From assembly GCA_963823165.1 (NCBI GenBank), contig CAWGKV010000001.1, positions 496,001 through 560,000 on the forward strand: a DNA stretch of 64,000 bases, given 5' to 3'. The notes under the pieces are model-generated. The model worked only from the letters and a program-made list of their open reading frames with translations, made no database searches and was not told the origin of the DNA. The position numbers were made by a program, and so were the translations under genes. The stretch is from Roseiarcus sp963823165. Its GTDB lineage: Bacteria; Pseudomonadota; Alphaproteobacteria; Rhizobiales; Beijerinckiaceae. Below, piece after piece: positions 56,255 through 64,000 of the stretch (the stretch's first letter is position 1; every line of letters begins with the position of its first letter).

Positions 56255-56875
56255 TCACACCTTTCCCATCACCTCCTGGCGGAAGCCGAAAACCTCGCGC
56301 TTGCCCGAGAGCGCCACGAGCCGCACCGTGCGGCTCTGGCCGGGCTCGAAGCGGGTCGCGGTTCCGGCCGGGATGTCGAGGCGGAAGCCTTTTGCGCGCG
56401 CGCGGTCGAATTTCAGCGCCGGGTTGGTTTCGAAGAAATGATAGTGCGAGCCGACCTGGATCGGCCGGTCGCCCGAATTGGCGACCTCTAATGTCACCGT
56501 CTCGCGCCCCTCGTTCATAACAATCTCGCCGGGCTCGGCCAGAACCTCGCCGGGGATGTGTTTGTCGTCGGCGCCGCGGACCGGATGATGGACGGAGACG
56601 AGCTTGGTGCCGTCGGGGAAGGTCGCCTCGACCTGGATCTCGGCAATCATCGAGGCGACGCCGTCCATCACCTGGTCGGCGGTCAGCACATGCGCGCCGG
56701 CCTCCATCAGCTCCGCCACCGGCCGGCCGTCGCGCGCCCCCTCGACGACGAAGTCGGTGATCAGCGCCACCGCCTCGGGATGGTTCAGTTTGACGCCGCG
56801 CTCGAGCCGCCGCCGCGCCACCATCGCCGCCATGGCGACGAGCAGCTTGTCTTTTTCCCGGGGGGTCAGGTTCAT
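56255..56875 (-). CDS. ureAB: Fused urease gamma-beta subunit
   Basis: A 206-residue fusion. Residues 1-100 are UreA (MNLTPREKDKLLVAMAAMVA; RRRLERGVKLNHPEAVALIT; DVMDGVASM-like region). Residues 105-206 are UreB (IPGEVLAEPGEIVMNEGRET; RPIQVGSHYHFFETNPALKF; GFRLDIPAGTATRFEPGQSR). Fused subunits occur in several alphaproteobacteria. The ATG at 56875 has the canonical UreA start; upstream in-frame codons are not conserved. It is followed by the toxin-antitoxin pair, then ureC. Confidence 0.95.
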   Translation of the reverse strand: MNLTPREKDKLLVAMAAMVARRRLERGVKLNHPEAVALITDFVVEGARDGRPVAELMEAGAHVLTADQVMDGVASMIAEIQVEATFPDGTKLVSVHHPVRGADDKHIPGEVLAEPGEIVMNEGRETVTLEVANSGDRPIQVGSHYHFFETNPALKFDRARAKGFRLDIPAGTATRFEPGQSRTVRLVALSGKREVFGFRQEVMGKV

Positions 56876-57066
56876 GGGCTTGCCTCGCTGTCCGGTCCGT
56901 TTTGCGGAAGATGGCCAAAAAGAGCGAAATTCGCAGCTGTTTTCCCTGCCGCAGGGAGTTCGCGCGGCGGCCGCAAAAGCTCGATCCATTGAAGCGCCGC
57001 CCCTCAAGCCAGCCTCCGGTCCTCGCCCTCGCTTGCCGAAGGACGCGGAGAGCAAATTCCGCGCCG

Positions 57067-57891
57067 CTATCGCCAGAGGCGCGGCGGCTCGCCCCCGCCG
57101 AGCGCCAGAATGGACGCGATCAGCGCTTCGCGCAATCTGCCGGGCGACGGCGAGACAAGACGCGCGACGACGAGTCCGTCGAAGGCGCTCGCCCCGGCTT
57201 CGATCCCTTCTCCCTCAGTTTCGAGCGCCGCACGCAAACTGGGCAGGCGCGCCGCGACATCGGGCGCCGCGGCGAGGATCGTAGCGACAGCCCGCGCGCC
57301 CGCGCCGACCGCGATGCGGTCGAGCGACGCGGCGGCGTGGTCCAGTTTGGTCTCGTCGGCGAAGACAAGGCGGCGATCGCGGCGAATGCGCCATGAATCG
57401 CCGAGGCGCGCGTCGATCGCGGTCTCGCCCATCGCGAGGCGGCCGAAAACGAAGCTCTCGACCATGAGAAGCTCGGCGTCGAGGGCCATGTCGACCGAAA
57501 GCTTCCGCTCGAGACGGGCGCCTTCGAACAGAATGGTCTCCTGCGGCAACCAGAGGAGCCGCGCGCCCGGGGCGAGAGACAGTCGCGTCTCGAGGCGGGC
57601 GGCCGGCCCGTCGCTGCGGTAGATCTTGTCCGCCGCCGGCGTCGTCGCCGCGACCTCCGCGCCCTCCGTCAGCGCGAGTTCGACGCGCAGGGAGTCGCCG
57701 CCGGCGACGCCGCCGCCGGTGTTGACGATCACCGCCTCGCAGGGGCTCGTCGAACGGGGAAAGCGCCACCGCAGGCCGCCTGTTTCGTAGAGGCGCGAGG
57801 GCTCGGTGCGATCGCCGGATCGCTGGAAGGTCGCGCGGGCTTGCGCCTGCGCCCGCTGACGGGCCCGGGGATCGAACGCGGACGCGTTCAC
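57067..57891 (-). CDS. ureD: Urease accessory protein UreD
   Basis: A 274-residue nickel-insertion scaffold. Family motifs are AVIVNTGGGVAGGDSLRVEL, TTPAADKIYRSDG, LWLPQETILFEGARLERKL and LMVESFVFGRLAMGE. The start is GTG at 57891, forming a GTGA overlap with the stop of the upstream glycosyltransferase. The next gene is ureAB, 191 bases downstream. Its partners UreF and UreG are not in the window. Confidence 0.92.
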   Translation of the reverse strand: MNASAFDPRARQRAQAQARATFQRSGDRTEPSRLYETGGLRWRFPRSTSPCEAVIVNTGGGVAGGDSLRVELALTEGAEVAATTPAADKIYRSDGPAARLETRLSLAPGARLLWLPQETILFEGARLERKLSVDMALDAELLMVESFVFGRLAMGETAIDARLGDSWRIRRDRRLVFADETKLDHAAASLDRIAVGAGARAVATILAAAPDVAARLPSLRAALETEGEGIEAGASAFDGLVVARLVSPSPGRLREALIASILALGGGEPPRLWR

Positions 57892-59516
57892 GGCGCGCAC
57901 TTGCGCTGAAGATCGACCTCGCCGCTCGGGCAGGCCGGGTCGAGTACGGGGGCGTAAGGATCGGCGACGCGATAGAGCTCGTAGCCTTGGATCGCCCTTC
58001 CGCCACGGCGACGCTCGAGCCCGCCCAGGGGCTCGACGCTCCGGAACCGCATCCGAAGTACGAGATCGTAGCGCCGGTTCGCTTCGGCGAGCGCAAGGCC
58101 CGGGCGCACGAACAGGCTCTCGGGCGGCGACGGCTCGAAAATCCAGCGGATCCGCTGTTCGGGTTGGATAACTGGGATCGACGGATCGCCGTAGAACCTC
58201 ATCAGCGAGGTGAGCGCATAGCCCTGCGTCAGGACGTAGGGCGCGCCCTCGGCCTTGGCGCGGGCGTCGAGGTCGCGGGCGAGATCGCGAAAGCCCTCGA
58301 GCCGGGCGGTCGGGTCGGCTGCGCCAACAGGCAGAAAGCCTGTCTCGGCCTGGGCCAAAGCGAGAATCATGGCGGCGAGGCCGAGCGGCGCAGCCCATAG
58401 GGAAGCCGTGGCGATTGCGCCTTTCACGCCGGACGAACCGCCGCGACGCACGCCCGCGACCCAGTCCGCCGCCAGTACGGCCGCGGCGGGAAAGAGCGGC
58501 GCGAGCCAGTTGCCCTGCACCCGGTCGTGCAGCGCATGCAGGAGAAAATAGATCGCGGCCGGCGCGATCGTGCTCACGAGAATGCGCCGCGCCTCATCGG
58601 CCGAGCCCGGCGCGACGGGCCGCCGCCAGTGCACGGCCTCGACCGCGGCGGCGAAAGGCGCGAAGACGAGCGGGTTCATGAGCCCGATCTGCGCGGCGAC
58701 GAACTCGACCACATAGAACGGCTCGAAGGCGTGCGGCGGCGCGCGGCCGAGCTGCTTGATGAATGTCGCCCAGCCGTGTTCGGCGTTCCAGCCGACGAAG
58801 GGGGCGAAAATCGCGGCCGCAATCGCGAGCGCGGCGGCGGAGGCGGGCGAGACGAGCCAGCGCCTCATCGAAGGCGCCGTCAGGAAGGCTGTGGCGACGC
58901 CGGCGGCGAAAAAAGCGGCGGTGAATTTCGATTGCAGCATGAGCCCGAGCGCGAGGCCAATCGCCAGAAGCCACCGCGCCTTGCCGCTCCGCCACAGCTC
59001 GACCAGCGCCGCGAGGCCCAGGGTCCAGAACACGACGAGCGGCGCGTCGGGGGTCGCGAACAGGGCGCCCGCCATCACCAGCGGCATAGCGATCCACATC
59101 AGCACTGCGAGGGCCGCAGTCTCGGCCGAGCGGAAGAGCCGCCAGGCGATGAGGGCGACGAGCGCCGGCAGGGCGCCGACGAAAAGCAGCGACAGCGCTC
59201 GGACGCCAAGCTCCGTATCGCCAAACAGGCCGGTCGAGGCTCGCACGAGGAGCGCGACCATCGGCGGATGGTCGAGATAGCCTAAGGCGAGCGAACGCGA
59301 CCAGAGGGCGTAATAGGCTTCGTCGAAGGTGAGCTCGAGGCGCTGCGCGGCGGAGGCCTGCATGACCAGCAACGCGAAGGACCCTCCGAGGGCCAGCGCG
59401 GTGAGGACAGCCGCATGGCGGCATTCCTGAGAGCGCTCTTCTGCGACGATGGAAGCGTCCCTCACCTCGTCGCCTTCATCTGTCTTCGGTCCATAGCCGG
59501 CCCCTCGCATGCGCAC
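57888..59516 (-). CDS. Glycosyltransferase family 39 (ArnT/PMT-like) membrane protein
   Basis: A 542-residue integral membrane protein with many helices. The first periplasmic loop holds the catalytic-type acidic motif in ELTFDEAYYALWSRSL and the following YLDHPPMVALLVRAS. These are hallmarks of polyprenyl-phosphate-sugar-dependent transferases. The soluble C-terminal part ends CPSGEVDLQRKCAP. It overlaps ureD by four bases, which is unusual. The native start may be an in-frame GTG about 17 codons downstream. Confidence 0.87.
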   Translation of the reverse strand: MRMRGAGYGPKTDEGDEVRDASIVAEERSQECRHAAVLTALALGGSFALLVMQASAAQRLELTFDEAYYALWSRSLALGYLDHPPMVALLVRASTGLFGDTELGVRALSLLFVGALPALVALIAWRLFRSAETAALAVLMWIAMPLVMAGALFATPDAPLVVFWTLGLAALVELWRSGKARWLLAIGLALGLMLQSKFTAAFFAAGVATAFLTAPSMRRWLVSPASAAALAIAAAIFAPFVGWNAEHGWATFIKQLGRAPPHAFEPFYVVEFVAAQIGLMNPLVFAPFAAAVEAVHWRRPVAPGSADEARRILVSTIAPAAIYFLLHALHDRVQGNWLAPLFPAAAVLAADWVAGVRRGGSSGVKGAIATASLWAAPLGLAAMILALAQAETGFLPVGAADPTARLEGFRDLARDLDARAKAEGAPYVLTQGYALTSLMRFYGDPSIPVIQPEQRIRWIFEPSPPESLFVRPGLALAEANRRYDLVLRMRFRSVEPLGGLERRRGGRAIQGYELYRVADPYAPVLDPACPSGEVDLQRKCAP

Positions 59517-59672
59517 GGGAGAGCGTCAACGATCGCGAATGCGAATCGAGGACGTTGGATTCGAGTGTGCTATTCATGCCAAGGTGTGGCGCCGTTGCCA
59601 CACCCTCTGCGTTGACGGCGTCGTATAAAGTCCAGGACGGGCCGTCGCGGAGGCGACCCCAGCGTAGCGAAC

Positions 59673-60911
59673 ATGACAATAGAGGCTGGGAAAATTGGAT
59701 CGAGAAATGTCGCCCGCGACGATGCGGCGGACGCGTCGCGCTTTTTCTCGCGCGTGGGCTACGCCGTCCTCGCCGTAGGCGCGCCGGTCGGGGTCGTCGT
59801 CCATCCGCTGGCGCTGTTCGTCTTTTTTCCCATCGGCGTCGCGATGATCCTGATGGCGGCGGTGCTCGAAGCCAAGTCGGGATTTCTCGATCGCCTTCTG
59901 CTGTTTTTCCAGGCGCCGGTCTTTCTCGCGCTGATCGCCCTCCTCGCCTGGGCGACACTGTCGGTTCTATGGACGCCCTACCCTGTATCGGCCCTGCAGG
60001 AAGTGTTGAAGCTCGCGCTGCTGATCGCGGCGACTCTGCTTACGGTCGCCGCGCCGCGCGAGAACGCGCGCGCGACTGACCTCTATCTTTTCCCGATCGG
60101 CGTCGTCCTTCTTATGATTGCGATGGCGGCCAAAGGCCTGTCCAATATGCTGACCGGCGCGACGGACGAAGGAGGCCTCCAGGCAGGCGCAGTCGCTCTC
60201 GCCGTTCTGCTCTTTCCGGCGCTCGGCGGGCTAACTGCGCGCGGCCGCAACGGCTACGCTAGGCTCCTTCTGATCCTGTCGCTCGCGTTCGCCTATATCG
60301 ACAGTTACAGACCGCTGACCGTCGCCCTGTTCGCCGGCTATCTGGCGATGTCGTTCTCGATTTCGGATTTGGCCCGCACGGCGCGCGAACTCGCATGGGG
60401 CGCGGCGGCGCTCATCCTCTTGTCTCCGCTGATCCCGGCCTTGGCGCCAACGGTGGCCGCGTGGATATTCCACACGAAGCTGGCCGTTCTGCCGCCGCCT
60501 TACGCGTCCCTGTCCGTGGCGGCGGACATATTCACTCACGACAAGCTGAGGCTGGTCACTGGCCACGGGTTCGAGACTGTTAGCCGCGGCATTCGGGGGC
60601 AGATCCTGCCCGCGCACACACCGAACGCGCTTGCGTTCATGGTCTGGTATGAACTCGGGGTCGTCGGCGCGGTTCTGGCGGCGGTAGGCGTGTGGTTCGC
60701 CTTCCGCTATCTCGATCGCGCGCCCCCACGGCTTGCTCCGTTCATGGCCGCAAGCATCAGCGCGATTGTGGCGCTTTGCTTCCTCAACGTCGATTTCGTC
60801 GATATGACGACGGTGACCCTGATTGCGGTCGCGGTCATTTCCACCGACGTGGCGAGGCGCAGCCAGTACCGAACGAAGCGCCCGTCGGCAGCAACGCTCG
60901 CCAACTTGTGA
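59673..60911 (+). CDS. O-antigen ligase/polymerase-like membrane protein
   Basis: A 412-residue protein with about ten or more hydrophobic helices. The order fits Wzy/WaaL-type proteins: LLAWATLSVLWTPYPVSALQ near residue 100 and a periplasmic loop with LVTGHGFETVSRGI, followed by AHTPNALAFMVWYELGVVG. The G-H-G-F and H-x-N motifs match the large loop of that family. It is divergent from the GT39-like gene, so both may serve surface polysaccharide assembly. Confidence 0.8.
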   Translation: MTIEAGKIGSRNVARDDAADASRFFSRVGYAVLAVGAPVGVVVHPLALFVFFPIGVAMILMAAVLEAKSGFLDRLLLFFQAPVFLALIALLAWATLSVLWTPYPVSALQEVLKLALLIAATLLTVAAPRENARATDLYLFPIGVVLLMIAMAAKGLSNMLTGATDEGGLQAGAVALAVLLFPALGGLTARGRNGYARLLLILSLAFAYIDSYRPLTVALFAGYLAMSFSISDLARTARELAWGAAALILLSPLIPALAPTVAAWIFHTKLAVLPPPYASLSVAADIFTHDKLRLVTGHGFETVSRGIRGQILPAHTPNALAFMVWYELGVVGAVLAAVGVWFAFRYLDRAPPRLAPFMAASISAIVALCFLNVDFVDMTTVTLIAVAVISTDVARRSQYRTKRPSAATLANL

Positions 60912-60939
60912 GCGGGCTGGCCGGTCGACCGACGGGGCG

Positions 60940-61251
60940 TCAGCGCTTGCGCGAAAAGCTGATGGTCGGCCGGACTGTGCGCGGCCGCTTGTACTCGACT
61001 ACGACTGCGCGCGTGCGGCCGGCCACCAGGCTCGCCCTTCCCCGCGTCTTCGCGGCCTGCTTCTGCGCGAGCGCCTGCACGTCCTCGACCGGCACGCCCA
61101 TAAGGGACGCTGCAATCTGCGCACGCTGGGCCGGATCGTCGGCAAGGCTCTCGGCCGCGATCAAGGCTTCTTCGATGGTTGGGTTCTCTCGCCGCACGCG
61201 GCGAACGCCCCACTTTGTCTTCCAGGTGGTTTCCACCGGAGATCTCCGCAT
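60940..61251 (-). CDS. Small conserved basic protein, unknown function
   Basis: A 103-residue protein: KTKWGVRRVRRENPTIEEAL, then an Ala-rich helical part (ADDPAQRAQIAASLMGVPVE) and a very basic end (YKRPRTVRPTISFSRKR). Similar small proteins occur in Hyphomicrobiales; I cannot name a function. A perfect palindrome lies 26 bases upstream of its start. Confidence 0.72.
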   Translation of the reverse strand: MRRSPVETTWKTKWGVRRVRRENPTIEEALIAAESLADDPAQRAQIAASLMGVPVEDVQALAQKQAAKTRGRASLVAGRTRAVVVEYKRPRTVRPTISFSRKR

Positions 61252-61276
61252 CTGTTCCTAGGTAAACAATAGCAGA

Positions 61277-61295
61277 TTTGCTGCACTGCAGCAAA
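61277..61295. promoter_or_regulatory. Perfect 19-base palindrome, candidate operator
   Basis: TTTGCTGCACTGCAGCAAA has nine-base arms around a central C. It sits 26 bases upstream of the 103-residue gene and contains CTGC-N3-GCAG, the spacing reported for PhaR sites of Paracoccus. It could be an operator for that gene. Confidence 0.6.
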
Positions 61296-61345
61296 CCAAT
61301 TCAACCACCTCGACCGAAGCTCGTCTACGACTTTTGGCTCAGAGC

Positions 61346-62626
61346 CTACACTTTTCCCCGATATCCATCTGACCTCAGTTCCTCGCCGAGCGCGAGCCTC
61401 GCCGCCTTCGCGCCGGATCGAACCGCGTTTTCGAGGGAATCGGGCAGCTTCCGTCCGATGTGGCCTCCGGCCAGGAAGAGATTCGGCCAGCGCGTTCGGC
61501 AGGGCGGGCGACGGGCGATTTCCTCCGGCGTCGCCAGGGAACTGGCGCGGCGAGACGGCACGATCCGCCATGCCGGCAAATCGTCGGATAGCGCCGTCAG
61601 AGCCGCAACGCCGCGCCAGCATTCAGCGGCGACGCGATCGCGAGGCGCATCGAGCCGGGCCGCGGCATCCTTGATCGTGACCGACAGGCGGTCGTGATAG
61701 GCGAACAGCCAGTCGAACGGCCCGTTGAGCCCTGCCACCAGCGCTGGCGCGAGCGGCGGCGGGGAATGGGCAAAGTGTACGGTTAATGTCGCGGTGGCGC
61801 CTGTCGGCGGCTCGACGCCAGGTACGAGACCAGCGGTCGCGGACCAGGGTGTCGTCAGGATCAATGAGTCGCGCGGACCGAGATCGATCCGGTCATGTTC
61901 GAACTCGAGCGACGTCACTCGCTCCGGCCCGAAATCGAGCGCCACGAGACGCCGTTTAAAGCGGAGCGCCGCGCCGAGGCGCTGAACATTGCGCGCTAGC
62001 GGCTCCACGAAGGCGCGGCCGAAGCCGCTGACGGGCATGAGAACCCTCATTCCTGCGCCGCCGGCAACGAGAATCGTGCGCAGTACGGATCCCGCGAGCT
62101 CGGCAGAAGCCGTTTCGGGCGGAGCGTTGAGCGCAGCCATGGTCAGCGGTCGCAACAATTTGGCGTACGCGAGGTCTCCCGGCGCGACGCTGGCGACGGT
62201 CGCGCCGGCGGGAGCCGAGAACAGCCTTCGGGCGGTCCAGAAATCCGAAAACCTCAAGCCGGCGCCTCGCCGCTTTCCACTGAGCAGCCACCATGGCGCT
62301 CGGCCCATGTTGGGTCGCAGGCGCCATCGCTGGCCTGTCGCAAAATCGGCGAAGGCGACCCCGGGTTCCGCGTCTTCCTGCCATTCGCCGCGCGCGCCGA
62401 TCGCTTCGATCAGCGAAAGCGACGCCTTCCAGCAAGAGAGCAGGGGGAAATTGCCGGTGTCGAAGTCGAGGCCGAGCGCGTCGTCGTGAAAAGTCCGCCG
62501 CCGCCCGCCCGGATAAGGCGCGCACTCGTGCACGATCACGTCGCGCCGTCCGTCTGCGGCCAGCGATCGCGCTGCGGCCAGCCCCGCTGCGCCCGCGCCG
62601 ACAATGTGAACGACAGGACGTTTCAT
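61346..62626 (-). CDS. hpnE: Hydroxysqualene dehydroxylase (FAD-dependent)
   Basis: Reduces hydroxysqualene to squalene, the last step of the HpnCDE route to hopanoids. The 426-residue protein starts MKRPVVHIVGAGAAGLAAAR with the GxGxxG FAD motif, then VHECAPYPGGRRRTF and DFDTGNFPLLSCW. The second FAD-binding region near the C-terminus is WPNLFLAGGHIGRKLPDSLE. The ATG at 62626 is chosen because the FAD motif must be near the N-terminus; the frame is open to 62824. hpnC and hpnD are not adjacent. Confidence 0.9.
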   Translation of the reverse strand: MKRPVVHIVGAGAAGLAAARSLAADGRRDVIVHECAPYPGGRRRTFHDDALGLDFDTGNFPLLSCWKASLSLIEAIGARGEWQEDAEPGVAFADFATGQRWRLRPNMGRAPWWLLSGKRRGAGLRFSDFWTARRLFSAPAGATVASVAPGDLAYAKLLRPLTMAALNAPPETASAELAGSVLRTILVAGGAGMRVLMPVSGFGRAFVEPLARNVQRLGAALRFKRRLVALDFGPERVTSLEFEHDRIDLGPRDSLILTTPWSATAGLVPGVEPPTGATATLTVHFAHSPPPLAPALVAGLNGPFDWLFAYHDRLSVTIKDAAARLDAPRDRVAAECWRGVAALTALSDDLPAWRIVPSRRASSLATPEEIARRPPCRTRWPNLFLAGGHIGRKLPDSLENAVRSGAKAARLALGEELRSDGYRGKV

Positions 62627-62797
62627 AGCGGTCTGGTCGGCTCCTTGGCCCTCATGTGCGGCGACGAATCGGCGATGCGAAACCGGAAGCCATGCGGCAG
62701 AGAGAAACATGTCAACTTTGGGGCGTTTGGACCATGGGGGACTCGCCACGGGATCAAAAATGTCGGAATTAGCCCCTGCCGAGGCGCCGAGAGAGCA

Positions 62798-63754
62798 ATG
62801 CGAGTCACCCGAGATGCGGTTCATGTCGCCGCCGCGACATCGGGGCGGCCGTCACCCGCAACGGATGCGCCGCGCTGGTACGTCGGCGTCGATGGCGGCG
62901 CGACGCGCTGTCGCGCTCGCGTTCGCGACATCGCCGGCGCGGTGCTGGCGGACTCGGAGGGCGACGCCGCCAATATCCATGTCGACTTCGATTGCGCCGT
63001 CTCGGTCATGCGCTCCGTCGTTGGGCAAGCGTTGCGCAAGGCCAGCATTGGAGCCGGCGACCGCCCCTGCGTCGCCGTCGGGCTCGGGCTGGCCGGACTC
63101 AGCGACGCGGCGGACGCCGCCCGTGTGGCGGCGGCGTTCGAGGGCTATGCTCTAACCCGCGCCGCCAATGACGCGACGACCGCCTGCATCGGCGCGCATG
63201 CGGGCGCCGATGGCGGCCTCGTCATCGCCGGCACCGGCTCGGCGGCGATCGCCCGCGTCGCCGGGGCGGAAACCATCGTCGGCGGACGCGGCTTCGCGCT
63301 GGGAGACGGCGGCTCGGGGTCCCATATGGGGCTGGCCGCGCTGCGCGCCGCCACGCTGGCGTTCGACGATCTCGGGTCCCGGACGGAGCTGACCGACGAA
63401 ATTCTGGGCGCATTCGATGGCGACGTGGTCCGGATGGCCCGGTGGGCCCGCAATGCAAAGCCCGGGGACTACGGCTCGTTCGCTCCTCGCGTTTTTCGCT
63501 GCGCCGGAAAGTCCGATCCCGTCGCGCTCGCCATAGCCGCATCGGCCGCACGCGCGATCGGCGTGCTGGTCCGCAGAGTCGTCGCGCTCGGAGCCCAGAG
63601 AGTAGCGCTCGTCGGCGGCGTCGGGGAGGCTCTGCGCCCTTATCTCGATCATGATATCGCCGCGCTGCTGAAGCGCCCGTTATACGATGCGACGGACGGC
63701 GCGATCCTGATGGCGGGCGGCGCCGTCTCAACCGGGGGAGACATGGTCGAATGA
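62798..63754 (+). CDS. BadF/BcrA-type ATPase, likely N-acetylglucosamine kinase
   Basis: A 318-residue ASKHA-fold kinase. The phosphate-1 motif is YVGVDGGATRCRARV; ANDATTACIGAHAG and GGLVIAGTGSAAIARV (phosphate-2) follow, then GGRGFALGDGGSGSHMG and an adenosine motif near VALVGGVGEAL. Its stop overlaps nagA as ATGA, so a GlcNAc kinase role is likely. ATG 62798 has GAGAGAG upstream; the frame runs further up but overlaps the divergent hpnE start. Confidence 0.87.
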   Translation: MRVTRDAVHVAAATSGRPSPATDAPRWYVGVDGGATRCRARVRDIAGAVLADSEGDAANIHVDFDCAVSVMRSVVGQALRKASIGAGDRPCVAVGLGLAGLSDAADAARVAAAFEGYALTRAANDATTACIGAHAGADGGLVIAGTGSAAIARVAGAETIVGGRGFALGDGGSGSHMGLAALRAATLAFDDLGSRTELTDEILGAFDGDVVRMARWARNAKPGDYGSFAPRVFRCAGKSDPVALAIAASAARAIGVLVRRVVALGAQRVALVGGVGEALRPYLDHDIAALLKRPLYDATDGAILMAGGAVSTGGDMVE

Positions 63755-64000
63755 GAGTCTTCTACGGCGCGCGGCTGTTCGACGGCGAGCGCTTTCTCGA
63801 CGATCATGCGCTCGTCGTCGAGAGCGGCTCGATTCGCGCGCTCGTCGATCTCGAGGACCGTCCGCGCGGCGGCCAAGAGATCGATCTCGGCGGCGGCGTT
63901 CTCGCCCCCGGCTTCATCGACTGGCAGATCAACGGCGGCGGCGGCGTCCTGTTCAACGCCGAGCCGACGGTCGAGGCGATCGCCAGAATCGCCCACGCCC
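63751..64000 (+). CDS. nagA: N-acetylglucosamine-6-phosphate deacetylase (3' end outside window)
   Basis: Removes acetate from GlcNAc-6-phosphate in amino-sugar use. The visible 83 residues are MRVFYGARLFDGERFLDDHA, then an Asp-rich strand and GGVLAPGFIDWQINGGGGVL, the NagA signature. It starts inside the stop of the kinase gene, which would supply its substrate. The metal and catalytic His/Asp residues lie beyond the window. Confidence 0.92.
   Translation, partial: MRVFYGARLFDGERFLDDHALVVESGSIRALVDLEDRPRGGQEIDLGGGVLAPGFIDWQINGGGGVLFNAEPTVEAIARIAHA

Overview
This GC-rich window looks like chromosomal DNA of an alphaproteobacterium of the order Hyphomicrobiales (Rhizobiales). The main reasons are the short alphaproteobacterial form of HPr kinase, the block chvI-chvG-hprK-EIIA-HPr, the lnt / XRE regulator / metK / trmB order, a DUF4167 protein, BtaAB betaine-lipid synthesis, a mesaconyl-CoA hydratase of the ethylmalonyl-CoA pathway, and the hopanoid gene hpnE. 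A methylotrophic or phototrophic member of the Beijerinckiaceae/Methylocystaceae group would fit, but family rank cannot be settled from the sequence alone.

Layout. 0-5.4 kb: lnt (5' end outside the window), an XRE regulator, metK, trmB and a Tat-exported glucan biosynthesis protein. 5.6-7.2 kb: a small histidine kinase and a single-domain response regulator on the minus strand. 7.2-9.9 kb: a repeat-bearing intergenic stretch, then btaA-btaB behind a Pho-box-like site. 10.3-12 kb: a D,D-carboxypeptidase and tRNA-Ala(CGC). 12-14 kb: yggT and mch, both frame-disrupted, and a degenerate isochorismatase-fold protein. 14.1-22.8 kb: eight co-directional minus-strand genes encoding an SCP2-like protein, an RND adaptor with a Met-rich insert, an RND permease with a repeated C-terminal tail, three secreted Gly/Pro/Tyr-rich proteins, a TPR protein and a membrane coiled-coil protein. 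23.5-33.3 kb: a glycosyltransferase, a glycogen-debranching-type enzyme, ychF, two MaoC-fold proteins, a DUF937 protein and an EmrAB-type pump. 34.3-46.3 kb: a Do-family protease, a methyltransferase, a HugZ-like protein, ChvI/ChvG with the PTS components, lptB-lptA-lptC and DUF4167.

From about 46.3 to 57.9 kb the window becomes accessory. An AT-richer island (about 46.9-50.3 kb) carries a dUTPase/dCTP-deaminase-fold protein with a C-terminal membrane anchor, divergent from a frame-disrupted dCMP deaminase, a two-TM GAF-like protein and a methyltransferase. Next to it lie decayed copies of ureC and of a DUF6883 gene. Then comes a urease cluster (ureD, fused ureAB, ureC) interrupted by an AbrB/PIN toxin-antitoxin pair and followed by a DUF6883-DUF4926 pair; ureE, ureF and ureG are not where they usually sit. 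57.9-64 kb: a GT39-type glycosyltransferase overlapping ureD, an O-antigen-ligase-like protein, hpnE, and a BadF-type sugar kinase coupled to nagA, which runs off the end.

The two best candidates for undescribed biology are the RND pump / secreted low-complexity protein operon (14.1-22.8 kb) and the nucleotide-metabolism island (47.0-50.3 kb). Six single-base indels disrupt four otherwise well-conserved genes, so assembly quality should be checked before any of them is treated as a true pseudogene.
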